Assembly: GCF_026745355.1 (NCBI RefSeq)
Contig: NC_079202.1
Location: 30,695,240 to 30,759,239, forward strand
Length of the DNA: 64,000 bases
Source of the DNA: Beta vulgaris subsp. vulgaris
Taxonomy: Eukaryota; Streptophyta; Magnoliopsida; Caryophyllales; Amaranthaceae
Direction: 5' to 3'
The notes under the pieces were generated by a model. The model ran no database searches and was not told the DNA's origin. It saw only the letters and a list, made by a program, of their open reading frames with translations. Positions 23,416 through 35,467 of this stretch are shown here, in pieces. Numbering within the stretch: position 1 is the stretch's first letter; the number at the start of each line of letters is the position of its first letter. The position numbers and the translations under genes are program-made.

Positions 23416-24126
23416 AATTGGGGGCGTGTTTCACATTACTGCTTCGAGTTGCTAAGGAATAAAATATTATAAGGTTGAAATTAGACGCTTTCCTTTGATG
23501 GGATATTTCCTCCCTAACTCCCTAACTCCCTAACTTATTCTTCAAGCTACAATTAAAACTAATTATATAATACCAGAAGTGCTCATCTCCCTAGGCTAGT
23601 CTATTACACTCTCTCCCCACTTATTGCCCCTTTCTTTCCCTTTAATTCGCATACCTCCCTTCCAAATTCAGCTTCTACCCAAAATATGAAATATGAGACT
23701 GTATAAAGTTACCGATGGTTGTTTAAGTCGTTACGTATCTAATTGGTGTTGACGTGAGCCTGAAAATTATATTTGCAGATTGTGAGTTTAGGTTTAGTTG
23801 GCCATTTCGTGCTACTTTTCGAAATGTTGCCCATCTCTTATGTACATGCCATATGATCTGAGATTTGAAGTCTCCCGTTATGGGTTCAAAGTCTTTTGGG
23901 GAGCATTTCAAAAATGGTTGTTGGTGATCTTAAGTGCAAACACAATGAATGAGTATGGTGCTCCATGGAGAATAATGAAAAGTTCTTGGGCATGAAAACC
24001 ATCGGTTATTGAGTATTTAGAGACAACTTGGCTAAACCTTCACAAAACATGAAGTCCCACATTGAAATCTTAACAAAAAGAGGGAAGTTTGTTATAAAAA
24101 TATATGTAGAGTGAACTTCTTCACTC

Positions 24127-24345
24127 ACCCTATATGTGTGAAGTAGGAAATTGCATTCCCAACCTCTGGAGTGTAGCCAGAACAATTCTTAAATGACCTT
24201 CATGTTCCTCACGATTCCTTGAGTACATCAAGATATCATCTATAAAAATAACCACAAATTGATCCAAGAACGGCTTAAAGTAGCGTTGCATTAAATCCAT
24301 AAAAGCCACAGGCGCATTAGTCAATCCAAATGGCATAACCAAATT
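24127..24345 (-). pseudogene. Chromovirus-type gypsy RT fragment
   Basis: The minus strand encodes [20 protein letters not shown], then [18 protein letters not shown] and [15 protein letters not shown]. These are RT blocks with the catalytic FIDD of chromoviruses, clearly different from the Tat RT (FGLKNAGATYQ, YVDD). The fragment is only about 70 codons long and sits in the right third of the nested element. It may belong to that element in reverse, or be a further insertion. Confidence 0.8.
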
Positions 24346-27300
24346 CTATTCAAAGTATTCTTTGTTATGAGGTCCGAAATCACCCTTTTTCGCACATCAA
24401 ACCTAGATTATTTTTATGTTTAGTTAAATCAATTGTGTGGATTCTTCAAAACTATTTGTTGCATTCCTAAAATCATGAAGCTACTGTCCTAAGTCCATTA
24501 ATCCATCCTTAACCAAACCTTAAATCTTTCTTATAAGCTTAAGTTTTAATATAACTTCTTACAAACCGTTTTAGTAAGTGTGTTTGTTATTAAAGAATTT
24601 GAATTCGTTTTTGCGTAGTGAAGAGGAACGTGTGTAATGTGTGAAAGACTGCCCATAAAAGCTTGCAAGCGAGAAACTAGTAGGAGTTTAACTCCGAATT
24701 GTGTGGAGGTTGTTTTCTAATACAGCTCATTGCGATATCTTCTTCATACGCTCTCAAACTAAACGTTTTCAAATTTGTGTTTGTATGTGTAACAGTTGCT
24801 ATAAACCCGTGAACATTTCAAATGTGTATTCTTACGATGAAGGTTTATTCCCTTAACATATTGATTTGCAAATTATCTCTGGAGTATGATCACTCCTTGT
24901 TTTCAGCCACCATAATCTTTTTCCGGATTGATTTGCATACCAGTGTAAACTGATTTTTTCTATGAACCTGTCCTGGTGGGGGCAGACTCTTGTGCAGGGA
25001 ATAGCAAGCTAAGGTAGTCCGATGGAAGAGCTGTAGTGAAGTCATGTCTCGACTATCATAGTGGATGCAAGCCTGAACATGATCATATTTTGTGTTTCAC
25101 TTCTGCTTTATGAAAACTGTTTAACTCTACTTTATAATTTTACTTTGGGTCTGTAATAACTAACTTATTTCGTATGTGAAGAATGTTTTATTATAAGATT
25201 AGCTCGTAGAGTCAATTCAACCATACTAAATGGGTTGACTCTAGCAAGTGAGAGCCTCCATGACCTTGATTATGATTTTGCTTCCGCTAATGATAGAAAG
25301 TATGGGTTTTAATGAATTTTTAATATAAGCTAGGACGGGGGCTGTTACAGACCTATGTTCAGCTCCGCAAGTAGAGCAGCATCCTCAGCCTTGGCCAGCG
25401 CCTGATAGATGGAAACAACCGAGTCCCGGGGGAGGACGGGATGAGAACCGGCTAAGGCCTTCTTCATCCTTTTAAAGGCGTCATCCTGCCCCATCTTCTG
25501 GGCCTCGGCCCCAACCTCATTAGCGAAGGTTTCGCAAGCTTTGGAGGCCCTCCAAGAGTTGAACCACTCCTCCTTAGTGCGGACCTACTTCTCTATTTCA
25601 GTGAGGCGAGCCATCAGCTCGGCAACCTTCTGCTGGGCCTCAGACGTCTGCACCTCGGCCGCCAACTAAGCCAACAACGCATCCTCCTTGGATTTGATCA
25701 GGTCGGCCTTTTTAAGCGCCCATTTGTCCCTTTCGCCTTGAAAGTCCTCCTAATCGCGCTTGATGCACCGTTCGGCATTGGCTAGCTTGGCCTCGGCGAT
25801 CCTATGGCCTTCCTTGGCAGTGTGGACCTCATCGAAGTGCTTCTTGGCCACGTTGGCCAACCGAGCAGAAAACTGGAAAAGCAAAAGCGTAAATTGAGTC
25901 AGAGGAACAAGGGGCCGAAGAGTAACGCGGAAAAATAAAGACTCTACCTCGACCCAGCAGCGAAATAGGTCGTCCGTCTCTCGACCCCCGCCGGTCTTGT
26001 TTATATATTCTTGGTCAGCGGGACCGAACAATTAGTCCACGACATTGGTCCAACGGGTATCCAATCCGTGAGAATCCAGATCGACGAATGGTTTCCCCAA
26101 AGCCAGACTTATCTCCTCCGGATCGTCGGTCGGCCTTCGACGAGGAGTGGCTGGGGTGTACTGTGGACTTCCAATAGGGCGGAAGTCATCGGAGTGAAGA
26201 GAGATAGCAGCTTCCTCAACCCGTTCAGCTAGCCCCTTAGCTCGCGGGCTATTCACCTCCACTGACTTCGCGTTCTTGGCCCACTCAGCTTGGGCCTTAG
26301 CAACAGCTTTCTCTATTTGAGCGACCTTCTCGACAGCCTTCTCCTTTCTATTCTTTGAAGCCTTTGGCTTCAAGGGGTCCTGCAATATCTCACAAGGGTT
26401 AGTCGGACACCAGAATCACCAAAAGAAACCACCAAGTAACAGAACTTACCTTTGGTGGACGTGGGACGCCCAAAGACTTCTCCTTCAGCTCGGCCCTCAA
26501 CCGAGCGGCTCTCATGGCACCGTTGTTCAGCTTGTCGGCCATCTCCTGATCTGACTCGAGCAAGTATGCTAAGGAAGAAGCTGCAAAAAGAACGAAGTGT
26601 TAGCGTCGCAAAAAATCACAATAAAGCTAGGAGCAGACAACCCCCTCGGCCAATTACCCTTAGGGAATGTCTGACTCAGTCCCACGACAGACAAGAGATG
26701 CACGTTTTTAAATAAACGACAGCTCGGCAACTAGTTGCTAGCTACAAAGATCTCGCCCCCTTGGAATAATTTTGACTCGGTCTGCATATAGCAAGCAGCG
26801 ACCGCCTCTTCCTCCAACAATTTTGGAACCCTAAAGTTCAATTCAAAATTTGGCTCTATCTCCGATCGGCCAGTCGGAATCCACCAATCTCCTCCATAAA
26901 ACACAAAGGCAAACTCCCTCCTGAACACCTTCTGTGATGAGGGTAGGTCGATTACGGCCTTGTACCCTTGTCGGACCTGAAAATACCACCAGCCCGAACC
27001 ATTTTCCCCTGTCATCATTTCGACCAACTTAAACATATGGCGTCACAGAGTGAGGGTAGGTCGGACACTCAGCACCGCACAAATTACCTAAACAACAATA
27101 ATCACCCCCCCCCAAATGAGTTTGGGGAAATTTGGCTGATCGTCAGGTTATACGCATTCAACAGATCTTTTACAAAAGAAGTCAGGGGAAACCGAAGACC
27201 CATATCCATCGACTTGTAGTACACTGCGGTGCAACCGAGGGGAGGAGTCAGAACTGTATGAAAGGCCTCCGGTCGAACCAACATATAGGGATCCCTAATT

Positions 27301-27564
27301 TGGAAGCGGGTCGCAGGGCCCCTCGGATCATCATGAAAGGCCTTCATTAGCGAAGGAAAAGGGAATTTTTGACCCGGGACCTCCCATTGGATCCAAGTCT
27401 GGATACTCCGGTCGGCCGGAAGTGGACGTCTCTTCTTCGTCTCCCGACATGGTGGCCCTCACTACACCATCAGTAATGTATTTGTCTAAGTAACTTTTTG
27501 AGGATAGAAAGGTCAGGGACACTTCCCAAGGGAAAGGAATAGCGCCCTCGACCTCTTCCTCCAT

Positions 27565-28204
27565 TGACGATGAGGGGCTCGGAAGCGGAACCGCGTCGGG
27601 AATGGCCTAGGGGTCGGGACAACTTATTAGGGTCGACACCAACGTTATTCCCATCCCCCTCACCTCCTCGGACAATTTATAAGAAGGCGAGGTCGGAGGT
27701 TTCACCGACTCGGACGAATCTCCAATTATTTATGGACAAGGGAGTCGGTCGAGGTTATTAAAAGAAAAGTGAAAAAGTTAAAAGAGCAAGGGCGTACCTG
27801 GTCGGACGATTGAAACCGGAGAGATTGTCGAAATTGTAGAGAGAAGTTAGAGCTTTTTGTAGAGCGAGAAAGAGAATGAGAAATTGGAAAATTAGCAAAT
27901 GATTCCTCTCTCTCCTCTCCGTACAAATATATAGACACACCTCGGGGAGCGTCCCTTCATAGGCCTACCAAACGGCCCAAATGGCACCGCTCATATCCCA
28001 AAAGGCAGCCCATGGAAGTTGAAACATCAAAAAAAATTGAAAGCTCCGTCCAGCTCAACCACCCAGCTGCCTCAAGTGCCATGTGGCAGGTTTAGTTGAG
28101 GTATCCTGCTCGGTGCCACCCGCTCGGACAAGACGGTTACCTCAAACAAGGGTGCCTCCCCAAGATACCTCAGCTATCCGGTCGGACGAGAAAAGAGCCT
28201 CTCG
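27565..28204. other. Start of the element A 3' untranslated region
   Basis: It lies upstream of the antisense gene start and before the tandem repeats. It contains an AG-rich stretch and GGTCGG-type words shared with the later repeats. No gene was recognised on the plus strand. On the minus strand it would act as the promoter and leader region of the antisense gene. Confidence 0.4.
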
Positions 28205-28606
28205 CCTCCTCCTCATCCTTTACTTAGTTAAAATAAACTAAGTACTAGGAGACACCTAGTCGGCCTCTCCAGTGCTCGTTAGCCCCTGTCCGAGCAGCGC
28301 CCGACAATAAGGAACCTGGTCGGTCATCCTGGGACTCCTTACCTCCTCGTCCGAGCAGGTCACCTCCTCATCCTTTACGTAGTTAAAATAAATTAAGTAT
28401 TAGGATACATCTGGTCGGCCTCTCCAGGGCTTGTTAGCCGCTATCCGACCAGCGCTCGGCAATAAGGAACCTGGTCGGTCATTCTGGGGCTCCTTAGCTC
28501 CTCGTCCGACCAGGTCTCCTCATCTGTTACTTAGTTAAAATAAACTAAGTACTAGTAGACATCTGGTCGGCCTCTCCAGGGCTTGTTAGCCTCTGTCCGA
28601 GCAGCG
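28205..28606 (+). repeat. 152-155-bp tandem repeats in the 3' region of element A (left part)
   Basis: The unit is anchored by the palindrome-like ttagttaaaataaactaa, seen at about 28224, 28379 and 28531 here and again at 38640. Other unit landmarks are tggtcggcctctccag, ttgttagcc and aaggaacctggtcggtcat. Without element B, the four anchors are spaced 155, 152 and 152 bases apart. Tandem repeats near the 3' end are a known feature of Tat and Ogre elements. Confidence 0.85.
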
Positions 28607-28611
28607 CCCGG

Positions 28612-29242
28612 TGTTATGGCTGAATTTTTTGACAGGATAACACTGACGCAATGACTTGATGACTCGATGACATGATGCCATCTGACATGATGACGAAGTA
28701 ATTATGACTTGAAGACACAGTGAAGGACGCGAGTTTGGAGCAGAGCATTAAGTGGTAACGGTTCAGCTAAATGAGGAAGGAGTATAATGAGGCATAAATT
28801 CAGGCGTTAAAGAGAAAGGATCATGACGTTGGAGCATGAGTGAGGAAGATCTCCCATGATTGAAGAACTGAAATTAATGTAATAATTAGGGAATTTATTA
28901 TGTATTCGTTGAGAAAAAGCCAAGGGGGGAAAAGAGGCATACAAAAGGGGATAGAGAATCATTAGCCATTTTTTACGCATCATTATCGAAGGAACACTAT
29001 AGACAAAAATACTTTTGTAACGTCAGTCGCTCACTAAGAAAGACAGTGAACCATAGTAGATTGGTGGATCTCCATCCACCTGCGGTTTTTACCCACCTTC
29101 ATTGGGGTTTTCCGCGTCACCATTTTGTGTTTCATCCCCTTTGATCCCCATTGCATTCGTTTGTCGCATTGTCATAAACATAATCTGGTTAAATCGTCCC
29201 AAACTTTAAATTCGTCGTAAGTGATAAATTTTAGCATAAATA
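28612..29242 (+). repeat. Element B 5' LTR
   Basis: Direct repeat of 37931-38563. It starts TGTTATGGCTG directly after cccgg. The end reads cataaata, where the 3' copy has cataaaca, so the terminal CA is mutated here. Confidence 0.92.
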
Positions 29243-29245
29243 ATT

Positions 29246-29263
29246 TGGCGCCCACCGTGGGGC
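29246..29263 (+). other. Element B primer-binding site (tRNA-Lys type)
   Basis: tggcgcccaccgtggggc is complementary to the 3' end of plant tRNA-Lys (…GCCCCACGGTGGGCGCCA). It lies three bases after the LTR. Confidence 0.8.
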
Positions 29264-29297
29264 ATAACCAAACCATCTACTGTTGAAAATCCATCAA

Positions 29298-30760
29298 ATG
29301 GGAGAAACACCTAACCTCGAGGAAATGCAGAGACAATATGAATAGATGAGAGCAGAAATGCTCGAAATGAAGCAAGCCAATGAGCGGCTAGCTACCGACT
29401 TCATGACGTCGCAGGAGAGAATCCAGAAATTGCAGGAAGAGTTAGCGTCGTCCAAAGCTTCGAAGGTCCGACGTCGTGCTAACCTGAACGACATCCCTTT
29501 CACGAGGAACCTTTCTGAGTCAGATAGTGAGGAGCCTGAAAATGACGAAGAGCTCGAGGATGAAGATCCCTTAAACAATGAAGAGAACGATCAAGGCGAA
29601 GGAGAAGCGAATCTCATGGCGAAACGCATGGTCTAGATCGAAAAGCAGAATAAGCGCTTAATGAAGCTCATGTCCCAGCTCCCCGTGGTTCCGACGCCAA
29701 GCATCATGGAGCATCCAGACGGTTATGCAGAGTCACCATTCGTCGAAAGGATCGCGAGGGCTATGCTTCCCAAAAAGCTCAATCTGCCTACCCTCGCAGC
29801 TAATTATGATGGTTCAACCGATCCAGCGAGCATGTCGCCAATACAAGCAGCGGATTGTGGCAAGCGTCAATTCCTTGGCATTTGGTAAGGCCTGCATGTG
29901 CAAGTCTTTTGGAGCCACGCTCACCGGTCCCGCTCTCAAATGGCTCGTATCTCTCAGGCCTAGAAGCATTGGCAATTTTTCCACCCTAGTCAATAAGTTC
30001 TATGAGAAGTTCGAAGGCAGTTGAAGCCTGGAAAAGCAGACGAGTGACCTATATGGCGTCGTTCAAGGACCTAAAGAATCTGTTCGCGATTATTATAATC
30101 GCTTTAATAAAGAAATGATTTGCATTAAAGATCTTGATACTAAGACTGCTGTTGAATGTTTCTAGAAAGGATTAATCTTGCGATCAAAGCTATACAACCG
30201 TTTGACGAAGTACCCGTGCCAGTCGTTCGAGGAAGTCAAGTTGCGAGCGTTAGCACAGATGAGATTGGAGGAAGATGATGCCATCCTCAACACCATATCC
30301 ACCCGCCGTGCACCAGAGACCCCTGCTGACCGGAAGGTTTTCGTCCCCAAGAAGAATAATTGGCGAAGCCACCCTTATAGCCGCTCAAATCAGGTAAACA
30401 ATATTACTGACGTTGTCAAAAATGCAGGTAATGACGCAAGGACGGAGTCGCCGACCTTCCCCGATCTTGACTTTTACGGATTTTCCATCGATGTCGGAGG
30501 CGTCGTGAATTCTTTATCCAAAATCAGAGCACCCGTTCGTTGGCCAAAAAAGAGCGACCGACCGGAAGCGCAAAAAGATCAAACAAAGTGGCGTCAGTTC
30601 CATCATGACCATGGCCATAAGACAGAGGAGTGCATTGCGTTGCAACGAGAGGTCGCGTTCATGCTTAATAAGGGGCACCTTAAAGACCTCTTGAGCGATA
30701 AAGGTAAAGCGTCCTTCGGTAGGAATACCGCGCAGTCCGACCCTCCTGCGTCGCCCATGC
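29298..30760 (+). pseudogene. Element B gag
   Basis: It starts at ATG 29298 (MGETPNLEEMQRQYE) and hits a stop at 29343. Next come a coiled-coil and acidic N-terminal part (EEPENDEELEDEDP), then the core with LNLPTLAANYDGSTDPA (about 29780), a frameshift near 29835, FGATLTGPALKWLVSL, RDYYNRFNKEM and a stop at 30163. From 30178 the frame is open through CPCQSFEEVKLRALAQMRLEEDD and the zinc-knuckle-like FHHDHGHKTEECIALQREV (about 30598-30655). Gag forms the particle. Several of the breaks look like point mutations. Confidence 0.88.
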
Positions 30761-31389
30761 ACGTAAAGGTAATCAACGTTATTTCTGGTGGGTCTGATGT
30801 ATGCGGACTAACGTATTCCGCAGCCAAAAGGCTAGCAAGAGAGGGTACTCCCTCGTCCGCCGTTTTTAAATCTTGCAGGTCAGCTGAAGAACGCAAGCTC
30901 GAAGCAATGGCAATAATCTTTGACGACGACGACGTCTGCGACGTGGAGCATCACGATGGATTAGTCATATCCCTGACTGTCAGTAATTGCTTGTTGAAGC
31001 GAGTGTTAGTCGATGGGGGCAGCTCAGCCAACATCATATTCAAAAGCGTTCTCGAAGGTATGGGTTTGTGCGATAAAGATATTACTAAAAAATCTACTGT
31101 TTTTGTAGGATTCAGAGGAGAGGCTCAACATACTGTCGGAGAGATCACATTGCCAACGCTAGCCAAAGGCGTCAACCTGCCAACCAGATTCAACGTTGTG
31201 GATTGCCCGTCCGCGTATAACATCATTCTCGGCACTCCATGGGTACACAAGATGAAGGCCGTCCCCTTAACTTATCATCAGTCGCTGAAGTTTCCAACCA
31301 AGTGGGGCGTCCAAGAAATAATGGACGAGCAGAAATCTACAAGAGAATGCTATAGTTCATCGCTCAAACCCCCAAAAGCGTCCATCTAG
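30760..31389 (+). CDS. Element B aspartic protease (open to 31389)
   Basis: It is the C-terminal part of the 403-codon open frame 30178-31389. A gag-PR linker ends with DDDDVCDVEHHDGLVISLTV. The active site reads VLVDGGSSANIIF, with the catalytic Asp kept and Gly in place of the usual Ser. The flap is VGFRGEAQHTVGEI and the C-terminal part is YNIILGTPWVHKM. It would cleave the polyprotein. The frame closes at 31387 and RT resumes in another frame at about 31400. Confidence 0.85.
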   Translation, partial: HVKVINVISGGSDVCGLTYSAAKRLAREGTPSSAVFKSCRSAEERKLEAMAIIFDDDDVCDVEHHDGLVISLTVSNCLLKRVLVDGGSSANIIFKSVLEGMGLCDKDITKKSTVFVGFRGEAQHTVGEITLPTLAKGVNLPTRFNVVDCPSAYNIILGTPWVHKMKAVPLTYHQSLKFPTKWGVQEIMDEQKSTRECYSSSLKPPKASI

Positions 31390-31399
31390 CAATTAAAGG

Positions 31400-32320
31400 A
31401 TGGATCAGCGCCCGACGCGCCCAATGAGCAGGACGTGGATGATGGCTCGATCCATCCATCCTCGATCGTGTCGTTCGAATCGGAGCGATGTTGTCGCAAG
31501 AAATACGAGGTCAGTTAGTCGATTTTTTGAAAACTAACCAAGATTGTTTTGCTTGGTCCCACGAGGATATGACAGGAATCAGTCCTGACGTCATCACGCA
31601 TAAGCTCAACGTCGACCCCACTCACAAGCCTGTAAAACAGAAAAGAAGCAAATTCACACCCGAAAGGAATCAAGTCATCAATGACGAGGTTCAAAATCTG
31701 ATTGATTCCGGAAAGATACGTGAGGTAAAGTATCCAGATTGGTTAGCCAAAGTCGTGGTGGTCAGCAAAAAGAACGGGAAATGGAGAGTCTGCATCGACT
31801 TCACAGATTTGAACAAAGCATGTCCCAAGGATCCATTCCCTCTCCCTCATATAGATGCAATGGTCGACGCGACGGCATGTCACGAGCTTTTAACGTTCAT
31901 GGACGCGTATTCCGGTTACAACCAAATATTGATGCATCCGGACGACCAGGAGAAGACCTCGTTTGTCACTGATAAAGGTATATATTGTTATAAGGTTATG
32001 CCTTTTGGTTTGAAAAATGCAGGTGCCACATATCAGCGATTGGTCAACCAAATCTTTAAAGACCAACTGTGCGACACCATGGAAGTATACATAGACGATA
32101 TGCTCGTCAAATCCAAGCGAGCAGACGATCACATCTAGCATCTGTCGGAGGCTTTTGATGTCCTGCGAAGGTATGGCATGAAATTAAATCCCACTAAGTG
32201 CACATTTAGAGTGTCTGCAGGAAAATTCTTAGGGTACGTCGTTACGCAACGAAGAATTGAAGCCAGCCCGGATCAAATAAAAGCCATCATTAACATTCAA
32301 TCTCCATGAAGCGTCAAGGA
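31400..32320 (+). pseudogene. Element B reverse transcriptase
   Basis: The open stretch 31488-32138 covers CFAWSHEDMTGI, LIDSGKIREVKYPDWLAKVVVV, KNGKWRVCIDFTDLNKACPKD, LLTFMDAYSGYNQI, MPFGLKNAGATYQRLV and VYIDDMLVKSK, with the catalytic YIDD at about 32090. A stop at 32136 precedes LRRYGMKLNPTKCTF, and another stop lies near 32308. Apart from these two stops the domain is complete, better kept than in element A. Confidence 0.92.
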
Positions 32321-32321
32321 G

Positions 32322-32925
32322 GTGCAAAAGTTGACCGGTCGTGTAGCCGCGCTGAATCGTTTCATATCCCGGTCGTCTGAAAAATGCCATCTATTTTATG
32401 ACGTCCTAAGAAAGAATAAGGGCTTCGACTCGTCGCAGCAACACGAAGATGCGCTGCAGAAACTTAAAAGCTACTTAGCGTCGCTGCCATTGCTGTCGAA
32501 GCGAAATATCGGAGAGACGTTGCAGCTTTATCTCGCAGTAAGCAATGTGTCCGTCAGTGGTGTCCTAACGCGGGAAGCAGAAAGCCAGCAGCTACCAATC
32601 TACTATGTCATTAAGTCTTTGCTAGACGTGGAGACCAGGTATTCTTCATTAGAGAAGCTCATTTTAGCCATAGTCGTAGCTGTTAAAAAGCTTAGGCACT
32701 ATTTTGAAACACATATTGTTATCGTTATGACTAACTATCCTATCAAGTCTGTCTTGCGACACCCAGAATTGACAGGATGCATGAGCAAGTGGGCAATAGC
32801 ACTCAGTGCGTACGACATCCAGTTTCATCCAAGAACAGCTATGAAGTCATCGGCTTTGGCAGATTTTGTGGTAGACTTTAGCCCAGAGCTAGAAAAGCTT
32901 GCGGATGACGAAGTCGCAAAGATTA
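32322..32925 (+). CDS. Element B first RNase H
   Basis: Part of the open frame 32322-33035. It begins with the connection QKLTGRVAALNRFISRSSEK and continues with LQLYLAVSNVSVSGVL, SLEKLILAIVVAVKKLRHYF and CMSKWAIALSAYDIQFHPR to ALADFVVDF. The order and spacing match element A. It is the degenerate gypsy RNase H that precedes the second one. Confidence 0.82.
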
Positions 32926-33330
32926 ATCAAGTAAACGACGACTCTTGGATATTGTTTGTTGATGGATCTTCTAATTTTCGTGGTGCAGGTCTTGGCATTG
33001 TGCTAAAGTCGCCACAAGGGAGTAAGATAGTATGAGCCATTTGCTGTGAGTTCAGAGCGACGAATAACGAATCCGAATACGAGGCGCTCATAGCAGGAAT
33101 GGCACTAGCAGAAGATATGGGAGCAAAAGCGTTGAAAGTCATTAGCGATTCACTGCTGATAGTCAGCCAAGTCAAGGGCGAATTCACGGCAAAAGACTCT
33201 AAAATGGCCATGTACTTAGAAATAGCTCAGCGTAAAAGTAAAGTGTTCAACTCATTTGAGATTATGGAGATACCAAGCGACCAGAATACGCAAGCGGATG
33301 CATTGGATAATCTCGGATCTTCTTTAAGGG
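32926..33330 (+). pseudogene. Element B second (archaeal-type) RNase H
   Basis: It reads WILFVDGSSNFRGAG (first Asp), then a stop at 33033, then ATNNESEYEALIAGMALAEDMG (Glu), LKVISDSLLIVSQVKGEF (second Asp) and QNTQADALDNLGS (last Asp). All four acidic residues are present. The one stop breaks it after the first motif. Confidence 0.82.
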
Positions 33331-34741
33331 ACGTTTCGCTCACATCCGTCGCTATAGTTCATTTGGCGAATTTTGTTATCGCTAGGAGCGTTGGGGACGT
33401 TGTCACGACGACGGCGGAACGGCTTCAAGACAACCATGAGGTCGTCAGTAACCTCGGTAACCTCGCATTTGAGAGGGACCCTGACGCCGAGGAGGTAAGT
33501 GTCAGTTGGACAAAACCGCTTTATGATTTTCTTGCTAACGACGTACTCCCAACAGATAAGGCAGAAGCACGCAGAATTCGGTTCAAAGCGTCGCGATACA
33601 TACTCATTCAAGGAGTACTGTTCAAAAAATCTGCCGCAGGCCCCTACATGCGTTGTTTGGAAACGGATCAGTGGGGGCAGGTCCTGAAGGACATGCATGA
33701 AGGCACTTGTGGAAATCACTCAAGAGGACGCAGTTTATCTAACAGAGTGTTGCGCATGGGGTACTATTGGCCAACAATGAAGAAAGATGCAATAAGGTAT
33801 GTCACCAAGTGCGATAGTTGTCAACGACATGCAGGTATGACGCATAAACCATGTGAACTTTTGCATCCTACTCTAACAACTTGGCCTTTCATGAAATGGG
33901 GCATGGACATAGTTGGCAAATTACCTCAAGCCCCAGGCCAGAAGGTCTTTATGTTGGCACTAACTGACTACTTTTCTAAGTGGATTGAAGCAGGTTCTTT
34001 TCAACAGGTACGTGATAAGGAAGTGATTTCTTTTATATATACTAACATTATTTGCAGGTTTGGTGTTCCGTCCGAGATAGTATGCGACAATGGGTCGTAG
34101 TTCATTAGCAACGAGACAAGACGTTTCTGCGATGAATGGAACATAATGTTGTTAACGTCAACACCAAGATACCCGCAAGCCAATGGACAGGCTGAGTCCA
34201 GTAACAAGACGATCATTGACTCTTTGAGAAGCGACTCACAGCCAAGAAAGGTAAATGGGCGAAGGCGTTGTCTTCCATCTTATGGGCTAATCGCACGACA
34301 CCGCGCACTACGACTAGACAAACACCGTTCTCACTAGTTTATGGTTGTGAGGTTGTCCTGCCTTCAGAAGTGAGTGTCCCGACTGCGAGATGTAGTCTAA
34401 CAACGGAGCGACAGAACCACGATGAACTGATAAACGACCTAGATACCATTGAAGAGTTGCGCGATGCAGCATTGGTATGCATGGCGGCCCAGCAGCAAAT
34501 AGTAGCAAGGAGCTTTAATAAAAACGTCCAAGCCAAGTCTTTCGTCGAAGGTGATTGGGTCCTAAGGAAAGTATTTCAGAACACACAAGAGGCTAACGCT
34601 GGTAAGCTAGGACATAAGTGGGAAGGACCATATCAAATTAGTAAGGTGGTAGGCAACGGAGCCTACCAATTGGTCCAACGTGATGGAAGCTCCGTGCCAC
34701 ATAGCTGGAATGCCACACACCTCAAACGATACTTCTTTTAA
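33331..34741 (+). pseudogene. Element B integrase
   Basis: The zinc-binding part has MHEGTCGNHSRGRS, GYYWPTMKKD and KCDSCQRHAG. The core has WGMDIVGKLP (first Asp), VCDNGS followed by a stop at 34098 (second Asp), and PQANGQAESSNKTI with the catalytic Glu kept. A frameshift near 34250 moves the frame to 34268-34741, which encodes TPFSLVYGCEVVLPSE, FVEGDWVLRKV, KWEGPYQISKV and the end HSWNATHLKRYFF. The domain is complete apart from one stop and one frameshift. Confidence 0.9.
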
Positions 34742-35467
34742 GCTAAGTAATAAGTTTTTTTTCCCATTCGTTGAAAAAAAAAAAGGATATAGATGGTAAT
34801 GCTATTGTATCTGTGTCGCTAGCTGCTAGCGACCATAGTGTTCTCTCACTGGGTATTGTTGAATTTCAGGGAAGCTGCTCCCGTCCATCTGGTTAACGTT
34901 CCGACGATTTTTTACAAGACAACAGGCAGACTTGCATTTTACTACTACGATTTTTTACAAAAAGTCTTTTGGTCCACTATTGCTTCAGATGACGCTATGA
35001 CAGGGGCACAGTCATTTTAAGACTATAACTGCTTATGACATTTCATTTATCTCTCTAACAAACACACGTAAGTATCTATGCATTTCCTATGTGTATTCTA
35101 AAGTCATTTAGTCCAAACGTTGCGTCTGAACGACCAGAGATGGCTTTTACTAAGCCCAACCGACACGTCTGAACGACCAAAGATGGCTTACTAAGCGCCT
35201 GACTATCCTCTAGAAACGTCAGAATAACGACTGAGACACATGCATACGACACAAAGTAAAGACAAAAGATTAACATTGTTAAAGTTCAAAAGCGGCAAAG
35301 TAATGCTCACCCCCATAGGCGGCCCAAAAGTTCAAACGATAAAAAGTTATGGTCACCCCCATAGGTGACCCAAAAGTACAATACAAATAGTCACTCCTTC
35401 GAGTGACCTAAAACAGAGTTTGATTAAAAGTTTAAGTGACAAGGGCATGATATAGAGTGCTTAAAAA
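34742..35467. other. Element B spacer between integrase and the antisense gene
   Basis: Non-coding. It contains short local repeats (gtctgaacgaccaragatggctt at about 35126 and 35166; caccccataggyg-acccaaaag at about 35310 and 35355). The minus-strand gene ends at 35468. Confidence 0.6.

Larger units (their letters stand above)
20043..25349. mobile_element. Nested LTR-type element or rearranged solo LTR with TGTAAYAGCC ends
   Basis: The left end is TGTAATAGCCGG and the right end is GGGGGCTGTTACA, so the ends are inverted TGTAAYAGCC as in many plant gypsy LTRs. The flanking bases repeat agac or cagac on both sides (left 20039-20042, right from 25349), which fits a short target duplication that overlaps the end. 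Removing 20043-25349 rejoins the last exon of the antisense gene of A, good evidence that this is one insertion. No gag or pol of its own was seen on the plus strand. It holds a 0.9-kb tandem duplication and an antisense RT fragment. Confidence 0.75.
19927..27564 (-). pseudogene. Element A antisense gene (gypsy-type transposase_28-like), split by an insertion
   Basis: It runs against pol from 27564 down to 19929 and is interrupted by the nested element at 20043-25349. The conserved part is GLRFPLTSFVKDLLNAYNLTISQISPNS (about 27185-27110) followed by WWYFQV and YGGDWWIPTGRSE (26985-26870). This matches the plant 'putative gypsy-type transposon' domain found antisense in Tat elements. Later exons encode ELKEKSLGVPRPPK, a Lys/Glu/Ala-rich part (26385-25940) and a coiled coil (25875-25360). 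GT-AG borders are visible, for example the donors at 26453 and 25949 and the acceptor near 25876. The last exon resumes at 20042 with SLSEEESDDAEEED and ends in LLAT-stop. It contains stops and frameshifts. Function unknown. Confidence 0.75.

Noticed and set aside
28205..28611. Tandem 152-bp units considered as part of the LTR of element A
   Set aside because: The 5' LTR of A does not contain them and a polypurine tract stands at 39254, so they belong to the 3' untranslated region.
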